NCBI GenBank assembly: GCA_963703335.1
Contig: OY969812.1
Span: 2,666,001-2,730,000, forward strand
Source of the DNA: VRUE01 sp963703335
Lineage (GTDB): Bacteria; Actinomycetota; Thermoleophilia; Solirubrobacterales; 70-9
Length of the DNA stretch: 64,000 nt
Reading direction: 5' to 3'
How positions within the stretch are numbered: the stretch's first letter is position 1; every line of letters starts with the position of its first letter. Positions 50,167 to 59,587 of this stretch are shown in pieces. The notes below the pieces were generated by a model, which saw nothing but the letters and a program-made list of their open reading frames with translations, did no database searches and was not told where the DNA came from. A program made the position numbers and the translations under genes.

Positions 50167-53100
50167 ACGCCGCCAAGAAGACCGCCCTCTCCTTGCTCTT
50201 GCTCGGCTCCCTGCTTGCGCCGATCCCTCAGGCCTCGGCCGCCGCGGCTCCCGCCTGGCAGCTCAGCCTGATAGCCCTGCCGACCAACTTGAGGCCGGGC
50301 ACGACCGGGAGGTCGGCGGAAGCGCCGCTCTACGAGCTGATCGCGACCAACATCGGCACCGCCGCCGCGACCGGGCCGGTGACCTTGAAAGCAACCCTGC
50401 CCGTTGGCGTCACGCCGGTTTTCGATGCGGAAGCACCAGAGGGGTTGAGTAGCGACCTCTCGGTGCCGGTCTGCTCGAAAACACCGGCGCAGACCGTCAC
50501 CTGCACAGCCGCCGGAACGGTAGGCCCCTCACGCAATGTGGCGGTGCGGATACCGGTCGAAGTCTCAGGCGCGCTTCTCCCCGGCGAAGTGCTGGCGGAC
50601 GCGACAGCGAGCGTGGAAAGCCCCGGTGCGACGACGGTGACGGCCACCGCACCCACGACAATCGACACCGAGCCGGCGCCCTTCGGATTCCTCACGGGGC
50701 CCGTGGGCCTGCAGGCACTGCTGACCGAGGAAGACGGCTCACCTTCCCTGGCGGCCGGCTCCCACCCCAACCAGATGACGCTGGGGCTTGGCTTCTCAGT
50801 CGACCAGCCTGGTGGCTCGGGGCTGACCACCGGCGTGGAGCACCCGCGCGACGCCGTCATCGATCTTCCTCCGGGATTGGTGATCAACCCGAACGCCACC
50901 GCCGTGCGCTGCACCGAGGTAGAGCTCCTGCACATCGTCGGCGGTGAGCTCAGTTGCCCGGCGGCCTCGCAGGTTGGCGTGGTTACCGTCGTCACCGAGG
51001 TGACCGGACCCCAGCCCGTCCCCACCGAGCTCTACAACATGGTCCCTCCGCCGGGCGCGGCGGCGAGCGTTGCCTTCGACGCAGGCAATGTGGGCATCTT
51101 CGTGCACGTGACGGGAGGGGTGAGGAGCGAGAGCGACTTTGGCATCTACACCGAATCAACCGACATCCTCGCGCGCGACATCAACCCAATCGAGAACGTG
51201 CAGGCTCAGGTCTGGGGCGATCCGAGTGGCTCCAGCCACGACCGGATCCGCGGCCTATGCCGCCAAAGCCCAGAAAAAACCTGCCCGGTTGAGGCCGAAG
51301 ACACGCCGCTGCTGACCATGCCGAGCGCCTGCTCGGACGGCCTGTCCGTAGCGGCGCACACGCGCAGCTGGGAGGAGGCAGAGGAGGGGGTCGAGGGGCT
51401 GCCGCACGAAGCCAAAGCCCAGGCCACCGACGTCACGGGCATCCCCACCGGCGTGAGCGGTTGCTCGCTGCTCGATTTCGACCCTTCGCTGACCGTGCGC
51501 CCAGATACGAGCGCGGCGGAGAGCCCGAGCGGGGTGGAGATCGACCTCAAGGTGCCTCAGTCAGAAGGCAAAGAACTGGCGACCTCGACCCTCAAAGACA
51601 CAGAAGTGACCTTTCCCGAGGGCCTCGTCGCTAACACGGCGGCCGCCAGCGGCCAGAAGGCGTGCAGTCCCAATGAGATCGGCATGCTGACCAAAGTGGG
51701 GGAGACCCCGCCGCACTTCAGCCGGGCACGCCCGCAGTGCCCCGATGCCTCCAAGCTCGGCACGCTCGAGGTGATCACCCGCCTGCTGGACCATTCGATT
51801 GGCGGCGCGCTCTACCTCGCCGAGCCCTTCCAGAACCCCTTCGGCACCCTGCTTGCCGCCTACCTGGTGATCGACAGCCCCCAAGACGGAATCGTCGCCA
51901 AGCTGGCGAGCCTGATCAAAGCCGATCCCGACACAGGGCAGCTCACGGCCTCGGTCAAAGACGCACCCCAGCTGCCGATCAGCGAGGTCAAGATCAACGT
52001 CTCCGGCGGCCCCCGGGCGGCCCTCAGAACCCCCACGACCTGCGGCACCTACACCACCAAAAGCGTGCAGGAGTCCTGGTCGGACATACCTCCGGTTGAG
52101 ACGACCGACTCATTCCAGGTCAGCCGCGGCCCCAACGGACGCCCCTGCGCCTCCTCTGAAGCCGAGATGCCCAACCACCCCGGGTTTGAGGCAGGCACCG
52201 CGACTCCGATCGCGGCCTCCTACTCGCCCTTCCTCGGCCGCCTCACCCGCGAAGACGGCGAGCAGCAGCTGAAGTCCTTCAGCGCCACCCTGCCGCCGGG
52301 CCTGTCCGGCAAGCTGGCCGGCGTTGGGAGCTGCTCGGACGCCGCGATCGCCACCGCGGACTCGAAGTCCGGCAAGCAAGAGCTCGCAAGCCCTTCCTGT
52401 CCCGCCAACTCGCTGATCGGCGAGGTCAAGGCTGGAGCCGGTGCCGGCCCCAACCCCTACTACACCAGCGGCAAGATCTACATGGCCGGCCCCTTCAGGG
52501 GCGCCCCGCTATCCGCGGTGGCGATCACCCCGGCGGTGGCGGGCCCCTTCGACCTCGGCAACGTCGTGATCCGTGTCCCCGCCTACCTGGATCCGGTAAC
52601 GGCGGTCCTGAGCGTCAAAGGGGGAGAAGACTTCCCCCACATCCTCGAAGGCATCCCGCTGGAGCTCAGGGACGCCCGGATCTCCCTGGACAGAAACCAG
52701 TTCACCCTCAACCCGACGAGCTGCAAGGAAAGGGCGATCACCGGCGAGGCGATCTCCCTGCTCGGCAACGCAGCCCCGCTGTTCGACCGCTTCCAAGTCG
52801 GCGGCTGCCGCGGCCTCGACTACGAACCGAAGCTCTTCATCCGCCTCAAAGGCGGCACCAAGCGAGGGGCGCACCCCAAGCTCCGGGCCGTATTGGAAGC
52901 AAAGCCCGGCCAGGAAGCAAACACCGCCAGGGCCTCCGTGGCGCTGCCGCGCTCGGAGTTCATTGAGAACTCCCACTTCCAAACCATCTGCACCAGGGTG
53001 CAGTTCGCCGCGGAGAAGTGCCCGGCGGGCTCGATCTACGGCACCGCCAAGGCGATCACCCCGCTGCTTGACGAGCCCTTGGAAGGCCCGGTCTATCTCA

Positions 53101-53429
53101 GGTCATCGAGCAATGAGCTGCCTGACGTGGTGGTTGCCCTGAAAGGACCGCCGTCCCGCCCGATCAAAGTCGAGCTGGCCGGGCGCATCGACTCTGTCAA
53201 CGGCGGCATCAGGACCACCTTCGACATGCTCCCAGACCAGCCGGTGACCAAGTTCATCCTGCAGCTGCAGGGAGGCAAGAAGGGCCTGTTCGTCAACAGC
53301 AGGGACATCTGCGCCAACACCTACCGTGCCACCGCCAAGTTCAACGGCCAGAACGGAAAGACGCACGACTTCAACCCCCCGCTCAACGCCTCCTGCAAAG
53401 GCAAAGGCAACAAAGGACGCCGCAGGTAA
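50163..53429 (+). CDS. large exported protein, partner of the giant propeller protein
   Basis: 1088 residues, ATG overlapping the upstream TGA. Signal peptide (LSLLLLGSLLAPIPQASAAAA). Several DUF11/isopeptide-like beta domains by appearance: NIGTAAATGPVTLKATLPVGV, LPPGLVINPNATAVRCTE, FPEGLVANTAAASGQKACSP, LPPGLSGKLAGVGSCSDAAI. Recurrent 'LPPGL...C....' segments suggest four related modules. Ends in a basic tail (KGKGNKGRRR). Probably secreted with the giant protein and part of the same surface assembly (inference). Confidence 0.82.
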   Translation: MNAAKKTALSLLLLGSLLAPIPQASAAAAPAWQLSLIALPTNLRPGTTGRSAEAPLYELIATNIGTAAATGPVTLKATLPVGVTPVFDAEAPEGLSSDLSVPVCSKTPAQTVTCTAAGTVGPSRNVAVRIPVEVSGALLPGEVLADATASVESPGATTVTATAPTTIDTEPAPFGFLTGPVGLQALLTEEDGSPSLAAGSHPNQMTLGLGFSVDQPGGSGLTTGVEHPRDAVIDLPPGLVINPNATAVRCTEVELLHIVGGELSCPAASQVGVVTVVTEVTGPQPVPTELYNMVPPPGAAASVAFDAGNVGIFVHVTGGVRSESDFGIYTESTDILARDINPIENVQAQVWGDPSGSSHDRIRGLCRQSPEKTCPVEAEDTPLLTMPSACSDGLSVAAHTRSWEEAEEGVEGLPHEAKAQATDVTGIPTGVSGCSLLDFDPSLTVRPDTSAAESPSGVEIDLKVPQSEGKELATSTLKDTEVTFPEGLVANTAAASGQKACSPNEIGMLTKVGETPPHFSRARPQCPDASKLGTLEVITRLLDHSIGGALYLAEPFQNPFGTLLAAYLVIDSPQDGIVAKLASLIKADPDTGQLTASVKDAPQLPISEVKINVSGGPRAALRTPTTCGTYTTKSVQESWSDIPPVETTDSFQVSRGPNGRPCASSEAEMPNHPGFEAGTATPIAASYSPFLGRLTREDGEQQLKSFSATLPPGLSGKLAGVGSCSDAAIATADSKSGKQELASPSCPANSLIGEVKAGAGAGPNPYYTSGKIYMAGPFRGAPLSAVAITPAVAGPFDLGNVVIRVPAYLDPVTAVLSVKGGEDFPHILEGIPLELRDARISLDRNQFTLNPTSCKERAITGEAISLLGNAAPLFDRFQVGGCRGLDYEPKLFIRLKGGTKRGAHPKLRAVLEAKPGQEANTARASVALPRSEFIENSHFQTICTRVQFAAEKCPAGSIYGTAKAITPLLDEPLEGPVYLRSSSNELPDVVVALKGPPSRPIKVELAGRIDSVNGGIRTTFDMLPDQPVTKFILQLQGGKKGLFVNSRDICANTYRATAKFNGQNGKTHDFNPPLNASCKGKGNKGRRR

Positions 53430-53530
53430 GGACAAGGCGGGGCACCCGACGCACCAAAGCTTTTCATCGAGCAAGGCAATCGCAGTACCGAGCAAGCATC
53501 CAGTCAAAGCCAAACCAAGGAGTACTAGTT

Positions 53531-54424
53531 ATGCGAAAGCAACGCAGAAGGGCTCTGCCCGTGGCAGCGCTCGCGCTCGCGCTCGCGGCCCTCGGGCTCG
53601 CCGGCCCGGCGCAAGCGAAACTCGTCAAAGAATTCACCAAATTCCAGTACTGCCCCTGGACCAACGCCGAAGTCAAAAAGTGCCTCTGGGCGAACACCGA
53701 AAGCGGTGAAGTCAAGCTCGGCAAAAAGACCGTGACGATTGAAAACAAAGTCCTCTTGCAGGGCGGCTACGGCAAACCCAACGCCGAAACCAAAATTTCC
53801 AAATTCTTCGGCGCCACGAGTGGTAAACCGACCCTGCAGCCGGTAGCGCAGAAAGTCCCCGGCGGCCTGCTCGGCATCGTGCCCGACGCGGAATCACCGT
53901 GGCTGGTCAAAAAACTGATCAAATTCTTCACTGAAAACGCAATCACTGGGCTCAACTCTACCCTCGAACTGGCCGGCTCGCCGACCCTGATTGAAATCAG
54001 CGAGGCGAACATGAGCCGCAAAGAAAACCTGGCGCTGAAAATACCGGTCAAGGTGCACCTGGAAAACCCGTTCCTTGGCTCCAAATGCTACGTCGGCTCC
54101 GACGCTAGCCCGATCACCTGGAACCTGACGAGCGGTGTTACGGCACCGCCGAAACCCAACACACCGATCGAAGGCTCGGCGGGCACAATCAAAGCCGTCG
54201 AAGAAGGCCTGATCGCGCAGCTGGACGGCAACAGCCTGGTTGACAACGCCTGGTCGGCGCCGAAAGCCGCCGGTTGCGGCGGCCTGCTCGCCTTCCTGGT
54301 CAATCCGATCGTCAACACCCAGCTGGGCACGACGACGGCCGGCAACAACTCGGCCCGCCTCAACAACACGGTCGCCATCGCCACTGCCGCGGCAGTGGAC
54401 TTCATCGACAAAGAAAACCCCTAA
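53531..54424 (+). CDS. secreted protein of the KEFTKFQYCPW family, member 1
   Basis: 297 residues with a signal peptide (LALALAALGLAGPAQA). The mature start KLVKEFTKFQYCPWTNAEVKKC is shared with 55883 and 56911, as are EISEANM, KVHLENPFLGSKCYVGS and KAAGCGG. Six or more conserved Cys. Lys and Glu are mostly AAA and GAA, but Leu is CTG/CTC with no TTA, so AT-rich codon preference alone does not bring TTA. Function unknown. Confidence 0.82.
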   Translation: MRKQRRRALPVAALALALAALGLAGPAQAKLVKEFTKFQYCPWTNAEVKKCLWANTESGEVKLGKKTVTIENKVLLQGGYGKPNAETKISKFFGATSGKPTLQPVAQKVPGGLLGIVPDAESPWLVKKLIKFFTENAITGLNSTLELAGSPTLIEISEANMSRKENLALKIPVKVHLENPFLGSKCYVGSDASPITWNLTSGVTAPPKPNTPIEGSAGTIKAVEEGLIAQLDGNSLVDNAWSAPKAAGCGGLLAFLVNPIVNTQLGTTTAGNNSARLNNTVAIATAAAVDFIDKENP

Positions 54425-54442
54425 GAGGACGTGGAAGGAGAC

Positions 54443-55069
54443 ATGAAGATGAATCTCAAATCGACACGCATCTTCCTGGGGGCCCTGCTGGCGGCGATGA
54501 TGCTGAGCGCCGCATTCGCGGGCTCGGCTGCGGCCGCCCCCCAGTGGAAGTTCGACGAAACGGCATTGACCGGGGAAGAAGTGATCGTCGGGGCTGCTGA
54601 AAAAAGCGGCCTGACGATCTCGGGCATGACCACCACATGCGCCAACTTCCTCTATGAAATAAAAATTAAAAACAGCGGTGGGGCCGGGACTGGAAGCGTC
54701 ACCGACCTGCCCCTGTTCGAATGCACCACGGACACCAAATGCACGGTGGAAGCAACCGAACCATGGGGCTTCCCCTGGACCGCGAACCTGAAAGAATTCA
54801 GCGGCAAAAACTACATCGTGATCGAAGGTGTGCACGTGGTGATCGTCTACGGCAACCCGCTCTGTGCCTTCTATGAAACAGAAGTTGAAGTTACGGGCAA
54901 AGCGGGAGGCCTGATCGACAACGCGACCGAAAGCGCCACGTTTGATGAAGCTAGCTTCAAAGCTACGAGCACCAAACTGAACGCGTTCGGCACCGAAGTC
55001 AAATGGAAAGGGTTCTTCCCAGCCGAAGCATTCCAATCGAAGCGCGAACACAAACTCACGGTCTCCTAA
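54443..55069 (+). CDS. secreted protein, unknown function
   Basis: 208 residues from ATG 54443. Signal peptide (ALLAAMMLSAAFAGSAAAA) before PQWKFDE. Contains TTTCANFLYEIKIKNSGGAGTGSVTDLPLFECTTDTKCTVEA, a cystine-bearing beta-rich region resembling the spacing of Cys motifs in the TTA-rich family (F-E-C-T..CTVE). No TTA codons. Overlaps the next gene (TAATG). Confidence 0.75.
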   Translation: MKMNLKSTRIFLGALLAAMMLSAAFAGSAAAAPQWKFDETALTGEEVIVGAAEKSGLTISGMTTTCANFLYEIKIKNSGGAGTGSVTDLPLFECTTDTKCTVEATEPWGFPWTANLKEFSGKNYIVIEGVHVVIVYGNPLCAFYETEVEVTGKAGGLIDNATESATFDEASFKATSTKLNAFGTEVKWKGFFPAEAFQSKREHKLTVS

Positions 55070-55812
55070 TGAGACTGGCCAAGGCGGCGAGGACCGGGGG
55101 CATTTTGCTCCCGGTCCTCGCCCTCGCGGCGCTGCTGGCCCTCTCGGGTTGCGGGGGAGGGAGCTCCTCCGAGACCACGGCGGCGAACAGCACGAACGAC
55201 AACGCCGAATCGGGCAAGGATTCGGCTGCCGGTGCCGCGAGCAAGGGCACGCAATCACCGGCCGAAGAATCAGGCAACGGCAAGCAAGGCTCGAACGTCT
55301 CGCAGCCCAATGGCGAACGCGAGCCGGGGATTACGCCGGAGCAGCGCAGAAAAGCCACCACGGCCGACATCTCGCTCGAAAGCCCCACTTTGACTGCAGG
55401 TGCCGGAATCCCTGCGCGCCATACCTGCGCCGGGGAAGATGAATCGCCACCGTTGAAATGGTCGGGCCTGCCTGACGATGCAGCCGAACTCGTCCTTTTG
55501 GTCCTCAACAGCAACCCCGTCAACGAAGCCCTCTTCTTCGACTGGGCCGTGGCAGGCTTGGACCCGAGCCTCGAAGGAATCGAGGAAGGCAAGCTGCCCC
55601 CCGGAGCTGTCGTAGGCAAAAACAGTTTCGGCAAGAACGGCTACTCGATTTGCCCGCCCGAAGCGGGCAAATCCGAAAGCTACGTCTTCATGCTCTACGC
55701 GATCCCCGAAGTGCTCTCGCCCGAGGAAGGCTTCGACCCGCTGCCCCTGCGTGAAGCTGTGGTCGACCAGTCCGGCCACGTCGGCTTCGTCATTGCCCAC
55801 GCGAGCCGCTGA
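55069..55812 (+). CDS. PEBP-family (YbhB/YbcL) lipoprotein
   Basis: 247 residues from ATG 55069, sharing its A with the upstream stop. Lipobox ALSGC near residue 27, a Ser/Asn/Ala-rich linker, and the PEBP domain from about 98: RHTCAGEDESPPLKWSGLP, FFDWAVAGLDPS, GYSICPPEAGKSESYVFMLYAI. The anion-binding His of the family (usually HR..) is not clear. Membrane-anchored outside the cell; ligand unknown. Confidence 0.85.
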   Translation: MRLAKAARTGGILLPVLALAALLALSGCGGGSSSETTAANSTNDNAESGKDSAAGAASKGTQSPAEESGNGKQGSNVSQPNGEREPGITPEQRRKATTADISLESPTLTAGAGIPARHTCAGEDESPPLKWSGLPDDAAELVLLVLNSNPVNEALFFDWAVAGLDPSLEGIEEGKLPPGAVVGKNSFGKNGYSICPPEAGKSESYVFMLYAIPEVLSPEEGFDPLPLREAVVDQSGHVGFVIAHASR

Positions 55813-55882
55813 GCTTCCATCGAACTTCACCTCGTCAAGCAAGCAACGAAAACCGACACATGAAAGGGAAAGAGGGGAAACA

Positions 55883-56785
55883 ATGAACCTGCACCTAAAG
55901 ACGAGGATGGTGGTGGCGGCGCTCTCCGTCGTCGCGATCGCCTCGCTCGGTTTCGCCGGTAGCGCCTCGGCGAAACTCGTCAAAGAATTCACCAAGTTTC
56001 AGTACTGCCCCTGGACCAACGCTGAAGTCAGAAAGTGCCTCTACTCGGTGACCGAAGGCGGCGAAGTGGTGATGGGCACGAAGAAAGTGCCGGTCGTCAA
56101 CAAAGCCGTCCTGCAGGGGGGCTTCGGCAAACCTGACAGCGAAACCCATATCTCCAAATTCTTTGCCGCCACCGAAGGCAAACCGACCTTGCAGCCGGTG
56201 GCCCAGCCTGTGCCCGGCGGCCTGGCCGGCTTGGTCAACTGCAAAGAAATCAGCGATTTCATCTTGAAGGCCGCCTGCGAATGGACTTTCGAAAACGGCT
56301 TCACCGGGCTCGACTCGACGCTTGAACTGGCAAAACCCGCCAGTGCGATCGAGATCAGCGAGTCAAACATGGCCCGCAAAGAAGAAGTAGCTTTGAAGCT
56401 GCCGGTCAAGGTCCACCTTGAAAACCCCCTCCTGGGCTCCAACTGCTACGTGGGCTCCGAAGGCTCGCCGATCACCTGGAACCTGACGAGCGGCGAAACT
56501 GCACCGCCGCCGCCGAACACCTCGATTGAAGGCTCGGCAGGCGTGATCACCGCCCGCGAAGAAGGCCTGATCGCGCACCTGGACAACAACAGCCTCGTCG
56601 ACAATGCCTGGGCGGCGCCGAAAGCCGCCGGCTGCGGCGGCGTCTTCGCCTTCATCCTCGACCCGATCATCAACGCCGCGGCAGGCCTGCCGGCAGCGGC
56701 TGGGACGAACACGGCGCGCCTCAACAACACGGTTGACCTCGCCACCGCGGCGGCGGTCCAGTTCATCGACGAAGAAAACCCGTAG
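55883..56785 (+). CDS. secreted protein of the KEFTKFQYCPW family, member 2
   Basis: 300 residues from ATG 55883 (AGAGGGGAAAC before it). Signal peptide VAIASLGFAGSASA before KLVKEFTKFQ. Nearly the same as 56911-57813, including the 5' 70 bases. Conserved Cys in YCPW, KKCLYS, NCKEI, SNCYVGS, AAGCGG. Leu codons CTG/CTC/TTG; no TTA. Function unknown. Confidence 0.82.
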   Translation: MNLHLKTRMVVAALSVVAIASLGFAGSASAKLVKEFTKFQYCPWTNAEVRKCLYSVTEGGEVVMGTKKVPVVNKAVLQGGFGKPDSETHISKFFAATEGKPTLQPVAQPVPGGLAGLVNCKEISDFILKAACEWTFENGFTGLDSTLELAKPASAIEISESNMARKEEVALKLPVKVHLENPLLGSNCYVGSEGSPITWNLTSGETAPPPPNTSIEGSAGVITAREEGLIAHLDNNSLVDNAWAAPKAAGCGGVFAFILDPIINAAAGLPAAAGTNTARLNNTVDLATAAAVQFIDEENP

Positions 56786-56796
56786 GCACGACGAAA

Positions 56797-56849
56797 GAGG
56801 ACCGGGGGCATTTTGCTCCCCGGTCCTCGCCGTTGCGGCGCTGCTGGCC
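56797..56849 (+). pseudogene. fragment of the PEBP lipoprotein gene start
   Basis: Matches 55089-55140 (signal-peptide part of the PEBP gene): gaggaccgggggcattttgc is in both, with one extra C in the fragment that breaks the frame, and the same gcggcgctgctggcc end. After it the sequence jumps to the upstream region of 56911. Shows that a unit with PEBP and this secreted gene was duplicated and the PEBP copy was deleted. Confidence 0.85.
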
Positions 56850-56910
56850 TGCAATCACCGACCGACACCTTCACGCAAGCAACGAAAACCGACACATGAG
56901 AGGGAAAACA

Positions 56911-57813
56911 ATGAACCTGCACCTAAAGACGAGGATGGTGGTGGCGGCGCTCTCCGTCGTCGCGATCGCCTCGCTCGGTTTCGCCGGTAGCGCCTCGGCG
57001 AAACTCGTCAAAGAATTCACCAAGTTTCAGTACTGTCCCTGGACCAACGCTGAAGTCAAAAAGTGCCTCTACTCGGTGACTGAAAGCGGCGAAGTGGTGA
57101 TGGGCACGAAGAAAGTGCCGATCGTCAACAAAGTCGTCCTGCAGGGCGGCTACGGCAAACCCAACACGGAAACCAAAATCTCCAAATTCTTCGCTGCCAC
57201 CGGCGGTAAACCGACCTTGCAGCCGGTAGCCCAGCCTGTGCCCGGCGGGCTGGCTGGCTTGGTCAACTGCAAAGAAATCAGCAACTTCTTCTTGCGGGTC
57301 AGCTGCGAAGTCACCTTCGAAAACGGCCTTACGGGGCTCGACGCGATCCTCGAACTGGCGAAACCCGCCAGTGCGATCGAAATCAGCGAGGCGAACATGG
57401 CCCGCAAAGAAGGCCTGGCCATGAAGCTGCCGGTAAAGATCCGCCTCGACAACCCCTTCCTGGGCTCCAACTGCTACGTGGGCTCAGAAGGCTCTCCGGT
57501 CATCTGGAACCTGACGAGCGGCGAAACCACACCGCCGCCGCCGAACACCTCGATTGAAGGCTCGGCGGGAACGATCGAAGCTCGCGAAGAAGGCCTGATC
57601 GCGCACTTGAAAGGAAACAGCCTGGTCGACAACGCCTGGGCGGCGCCGAAAGCCGCCGGCTGCGGCGGCATCTTCTCCTTCATCCTCGACCCGATCGTCA
57701 ACGCCTCGGCAGGCCTGCCGGCGGCGGCTGGGACGAATACGGCGAGGCTCAACAATTTAATCGACATCGCCACCGCGGCTGCGGTCAACTTCATCGACGA
57801 AGAAAATCCGTAG
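56911..57813 (+). CDS. secreted protein of the KEFTKFQYCPW family, member 3
   Basis: 300 residues from ATG 56911. Signal peptide identical to that of member 2. One TTA codon (57757-57759) in ARLNN-TTA-IDIATAA; members 1 and 2 have ACG (Thr) there, so the TTA site is not a conserved Leu. Everything else as for member 2. Function unknown. Confidence 0.82.
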   Translation: MNLHLKTRMVVAALSVVAIASLGFAGSASAKLVKEFTKFQYCPWTNAEVKKCLYSVTESGEVVMGTKKVPIVNKVVLQGGYGKPNTETKISKFFAATGGKPTLQPVAQPVPGGLAGLVNCKEISNFFLRVSCEVTFENGLTGLDAILELAKPASAIEISEANMARKEGLAMKLPVKIRLDNPFLGSNCYVGSEGSPVIWNLTSGETTPPPPNTSIEGSAGTIEAREEGLIAHLKGNSLVDNAWAAPKAAGCGGIFSFILDPIVNASAGLPAAAGTNTARLNNLIDIATAAAVNFIDEENP

Positions 57814-57830
57814 GAGGAACCATCGAGCGA

Positions 57831-57870
57831 CGCGAGCGCCGGGCTTTGCCGGCGCTCGCGTTGATTTTTT
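57831..57870 (+). terminator. intrinsic terminator
   Basis: CGCGAGCGCCGG and CCGGCGCTCGCG with a short loop, then TTGATTTTTT. Ends the secreted-protein cluster before the TetR genes. Confidence 0.9.
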
Positions 57871-57887
57871 GCAACTCTCGGTCTCAT

Positions 57888-57895
57888 TTGGTACG
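57888..57895 (+). promoter_or_regulatory. TTGGTACG motif before double-TetR gene 1
   Basis: TTGGTACGACTTAG; 16 bases after TTGGTA lies TAGATA, so it could be a -35/-10 promoter. Shared with 59530 (TTGGTACGAATTAG) and 13453 (TTGGTACG). Confidence 0.5.
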
Positions 57896-57990
57896 ACTTA
57901 GTCCCGAAATAGATACCCTTAGGAAACAAAGCCCAGATTTTGGGCGGGGAAGGGATCGGGTCGTGGAGGAAATTTCAAGCAGGTCTCGCG

Positions 57991-59337
57991 ATGGTTGACG
58001 GGCCGCGGCAAACCGTTGCAGAGCGTCGCGCCCGCAGCGACCCGCGAGTTAGCCTGCCGCCGGGCCCGGGGTTGCCCGCGCCGGAGGTCGCCGCTCACCA
58101 GACGGCCCGCATTCAGGCTGCGCTAATCGCGATCGTGGCTGAGGGCGGCTACGCGAATCTCAAGGTTCGAGACCTGGTCAAGGAGGCCCGTGTCTCGACT
58201 CGTGCTTTCTACGAAAGCTACGCCAGCAAAGAGGACTGTTTCCTGCAGACCTACGAGCTCCTGGCCCGACGTGCCACTCGACGAATTATCGCCGGGCAGG
58301 CGGGCGAGCAAGACTGGCGTCGGCGGCCGCGGTTGATCATCGATGAACTGACGCGGGAATTGACGCGCGATCCGGACGCTGCCCGCCTGGCGCTGGTTGA
58401 TGCCTATGCTGCCGGGCCGATTTCCCGTGAACGAGCGTGGCGCACCGAGCGGCATCTCGAGGGCATGCTCGCTGAAAGCCTCGCCCGCCCGCCAGCGGGT
58501 GTCGTCGTCCCGCCACTTGTGATTGAGGGGATGGTGGCCGGGGTTCTCCACGTCGCTCGCAGACGACTCTCGCTGGGTCGGGTAGCGGAGATGAGCGAGA
58601 TCGCGGAGGAGTTGACGCGGTGGTCCCTGTCCTATGCCGATGCGTCCGCGCTCGGGCTTGAGGAGCTCGACGGACACTCGGTGTGGCGCAACACGATGCT
58701 CGAGCCGCTTCCCGAAATGGCGACGATGGTTGGGGGAAGCGCCTGGCCTCCCACCGGTGACCGGCCGCTGATCCTCTCCGCGATCGCCAGGCTTGTCGTG
58801 GCTAATGGTTACGCCAGCCTGACTGTTCCCCGCATCCGTACCGCCGCAGGAGTCTCACGGCGTACCTTCGCTGCTTACTTCGACAGCGTCGAGGCTTGCT
58901 ACGTCGCCGCATTCGAGGCTCGAGCGGCGGAGGCGCTTGCGCAGGCCGCGCGGGCGCAAGCCGCCGCAAGCAGTTGGACCGGGGGGGTGTATCGGGCGAT
59001 CGCCGCCCTCTGCGAGTTCATCGCCGGGGATGCCTTTCTCGCCGGCGTCTGTCTCGCCGACGAGTTGCCGCCGGAATCGGAAGGTTCGCGAGCCAGGCGG
59101 CGCCTCGCCGATGCGATCGTCGAACAGCTTGACGACTGTGTGCCGCGTGAGTCCCGTCCGAGCGCCGTCTTGGCCGAGGCGTCCGCGGGCGCCGTCTGGG
59201 GCGTGTTCCACCACCATCTGATCAGGAACTGGGTCAAGCGGCGCGAGATCGCTGCCACGCTCTCCTACCTCGCCCTGGCGCCGCTGGTCGGAGCCCCGGC
59301 CGCCGTCGCGGCGATCCGCGCCGAGCAGAACGAGTAG
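57991..59337 (+). CDS. regulator with two TetR domains, copy 1
   Basis: 448 residues from ATG 57991 (an upstream in-frame start exists). Two TetR-type helix-turn-helix regions: AIVAEGGYANLKVRDLVKEARVSTRAFYESYASKEDCF (about 45-80) and RLVVANGYASLTVPRIRTAAGVSRRTFAAYFDSVEACY (about 265-300). Each is followed by a ligand-domain-like helical region. Double TetR proteins can bind two half-sites or two operators with one chain. Tandem with a paralogue at 59588. Confidence 0.87.
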   Translation: MVDGPRQTVAERRARSDPRVSLPPGPGLPAPEVAAHQTARIQAALIAIVAEGGYANLKVRDLVKEARVSTRAFYESYASKEDCFLQTYELLARRATRRIIAGQAGEQDWRRRPRLIIDELTRELTRDPDAARLALVDAYAAGPISRERAWRTERHLEGMLAESLARPPAGVVVPPLVIEGMVAGVLHVARRRLSLGRVAEMSEIAEELTRWSLSYADASALGLEELDGHSVWRNTMLEPLPEMATMVGGSAWPPTGDRPLILSAIARLVVANGYASLTVPRIRTAAGVSRRTFAAYFDSVEACYVAAFEARAAEALAQAARAQAAASSWTGGVYRAIAALCEFIAGDAFLAGVCLADELPPESEGSRARRRLADAIVEQLDDCVPRESRPSAVLAEASAGAVWGVFHHHLIRNWVKRREIAATLSYLALAPLVGAPAAVAAIRAEQNE

Positions 59338-59529
59338 CGGGCGGACTCTGCCCCGACTGGGGCGTTTTGCCCTCCGTGCGTTAAAGCGCCTCTGCAGTTT
59401 TTCTATCAATTGCCCAAAACGTGGGCTCAAAGCGGCCTGGCTGCACGCGGGGCTGTACCTGCAGAGTTGGCGTCAGGCATGGGTTTACGGGTGGCTGGCT
59501 CATGCATGACTTGAAAGCAGCTGCCAATC

Positions 59530-59537
59530 TTGGTACG
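59530..59537 (+). promoter_or_regulatory. TTGGTACG motif before double-TetR gene 2
   Basis: TTGGTACGAATTAG, 51 bases before the TTG start; TGATAC lies 17 bases after TTGGTA. Same motif as at 57888. The remainder of 59338-59587 shows only a weak hairpin (CCCCGACTGGGG). Confidence 0.5.
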
Positions 59538-59587
59538 AATTAGAAAACTTCTTGATACGGGAGAGGTTTTAAACGAAAGGGAGAGGG

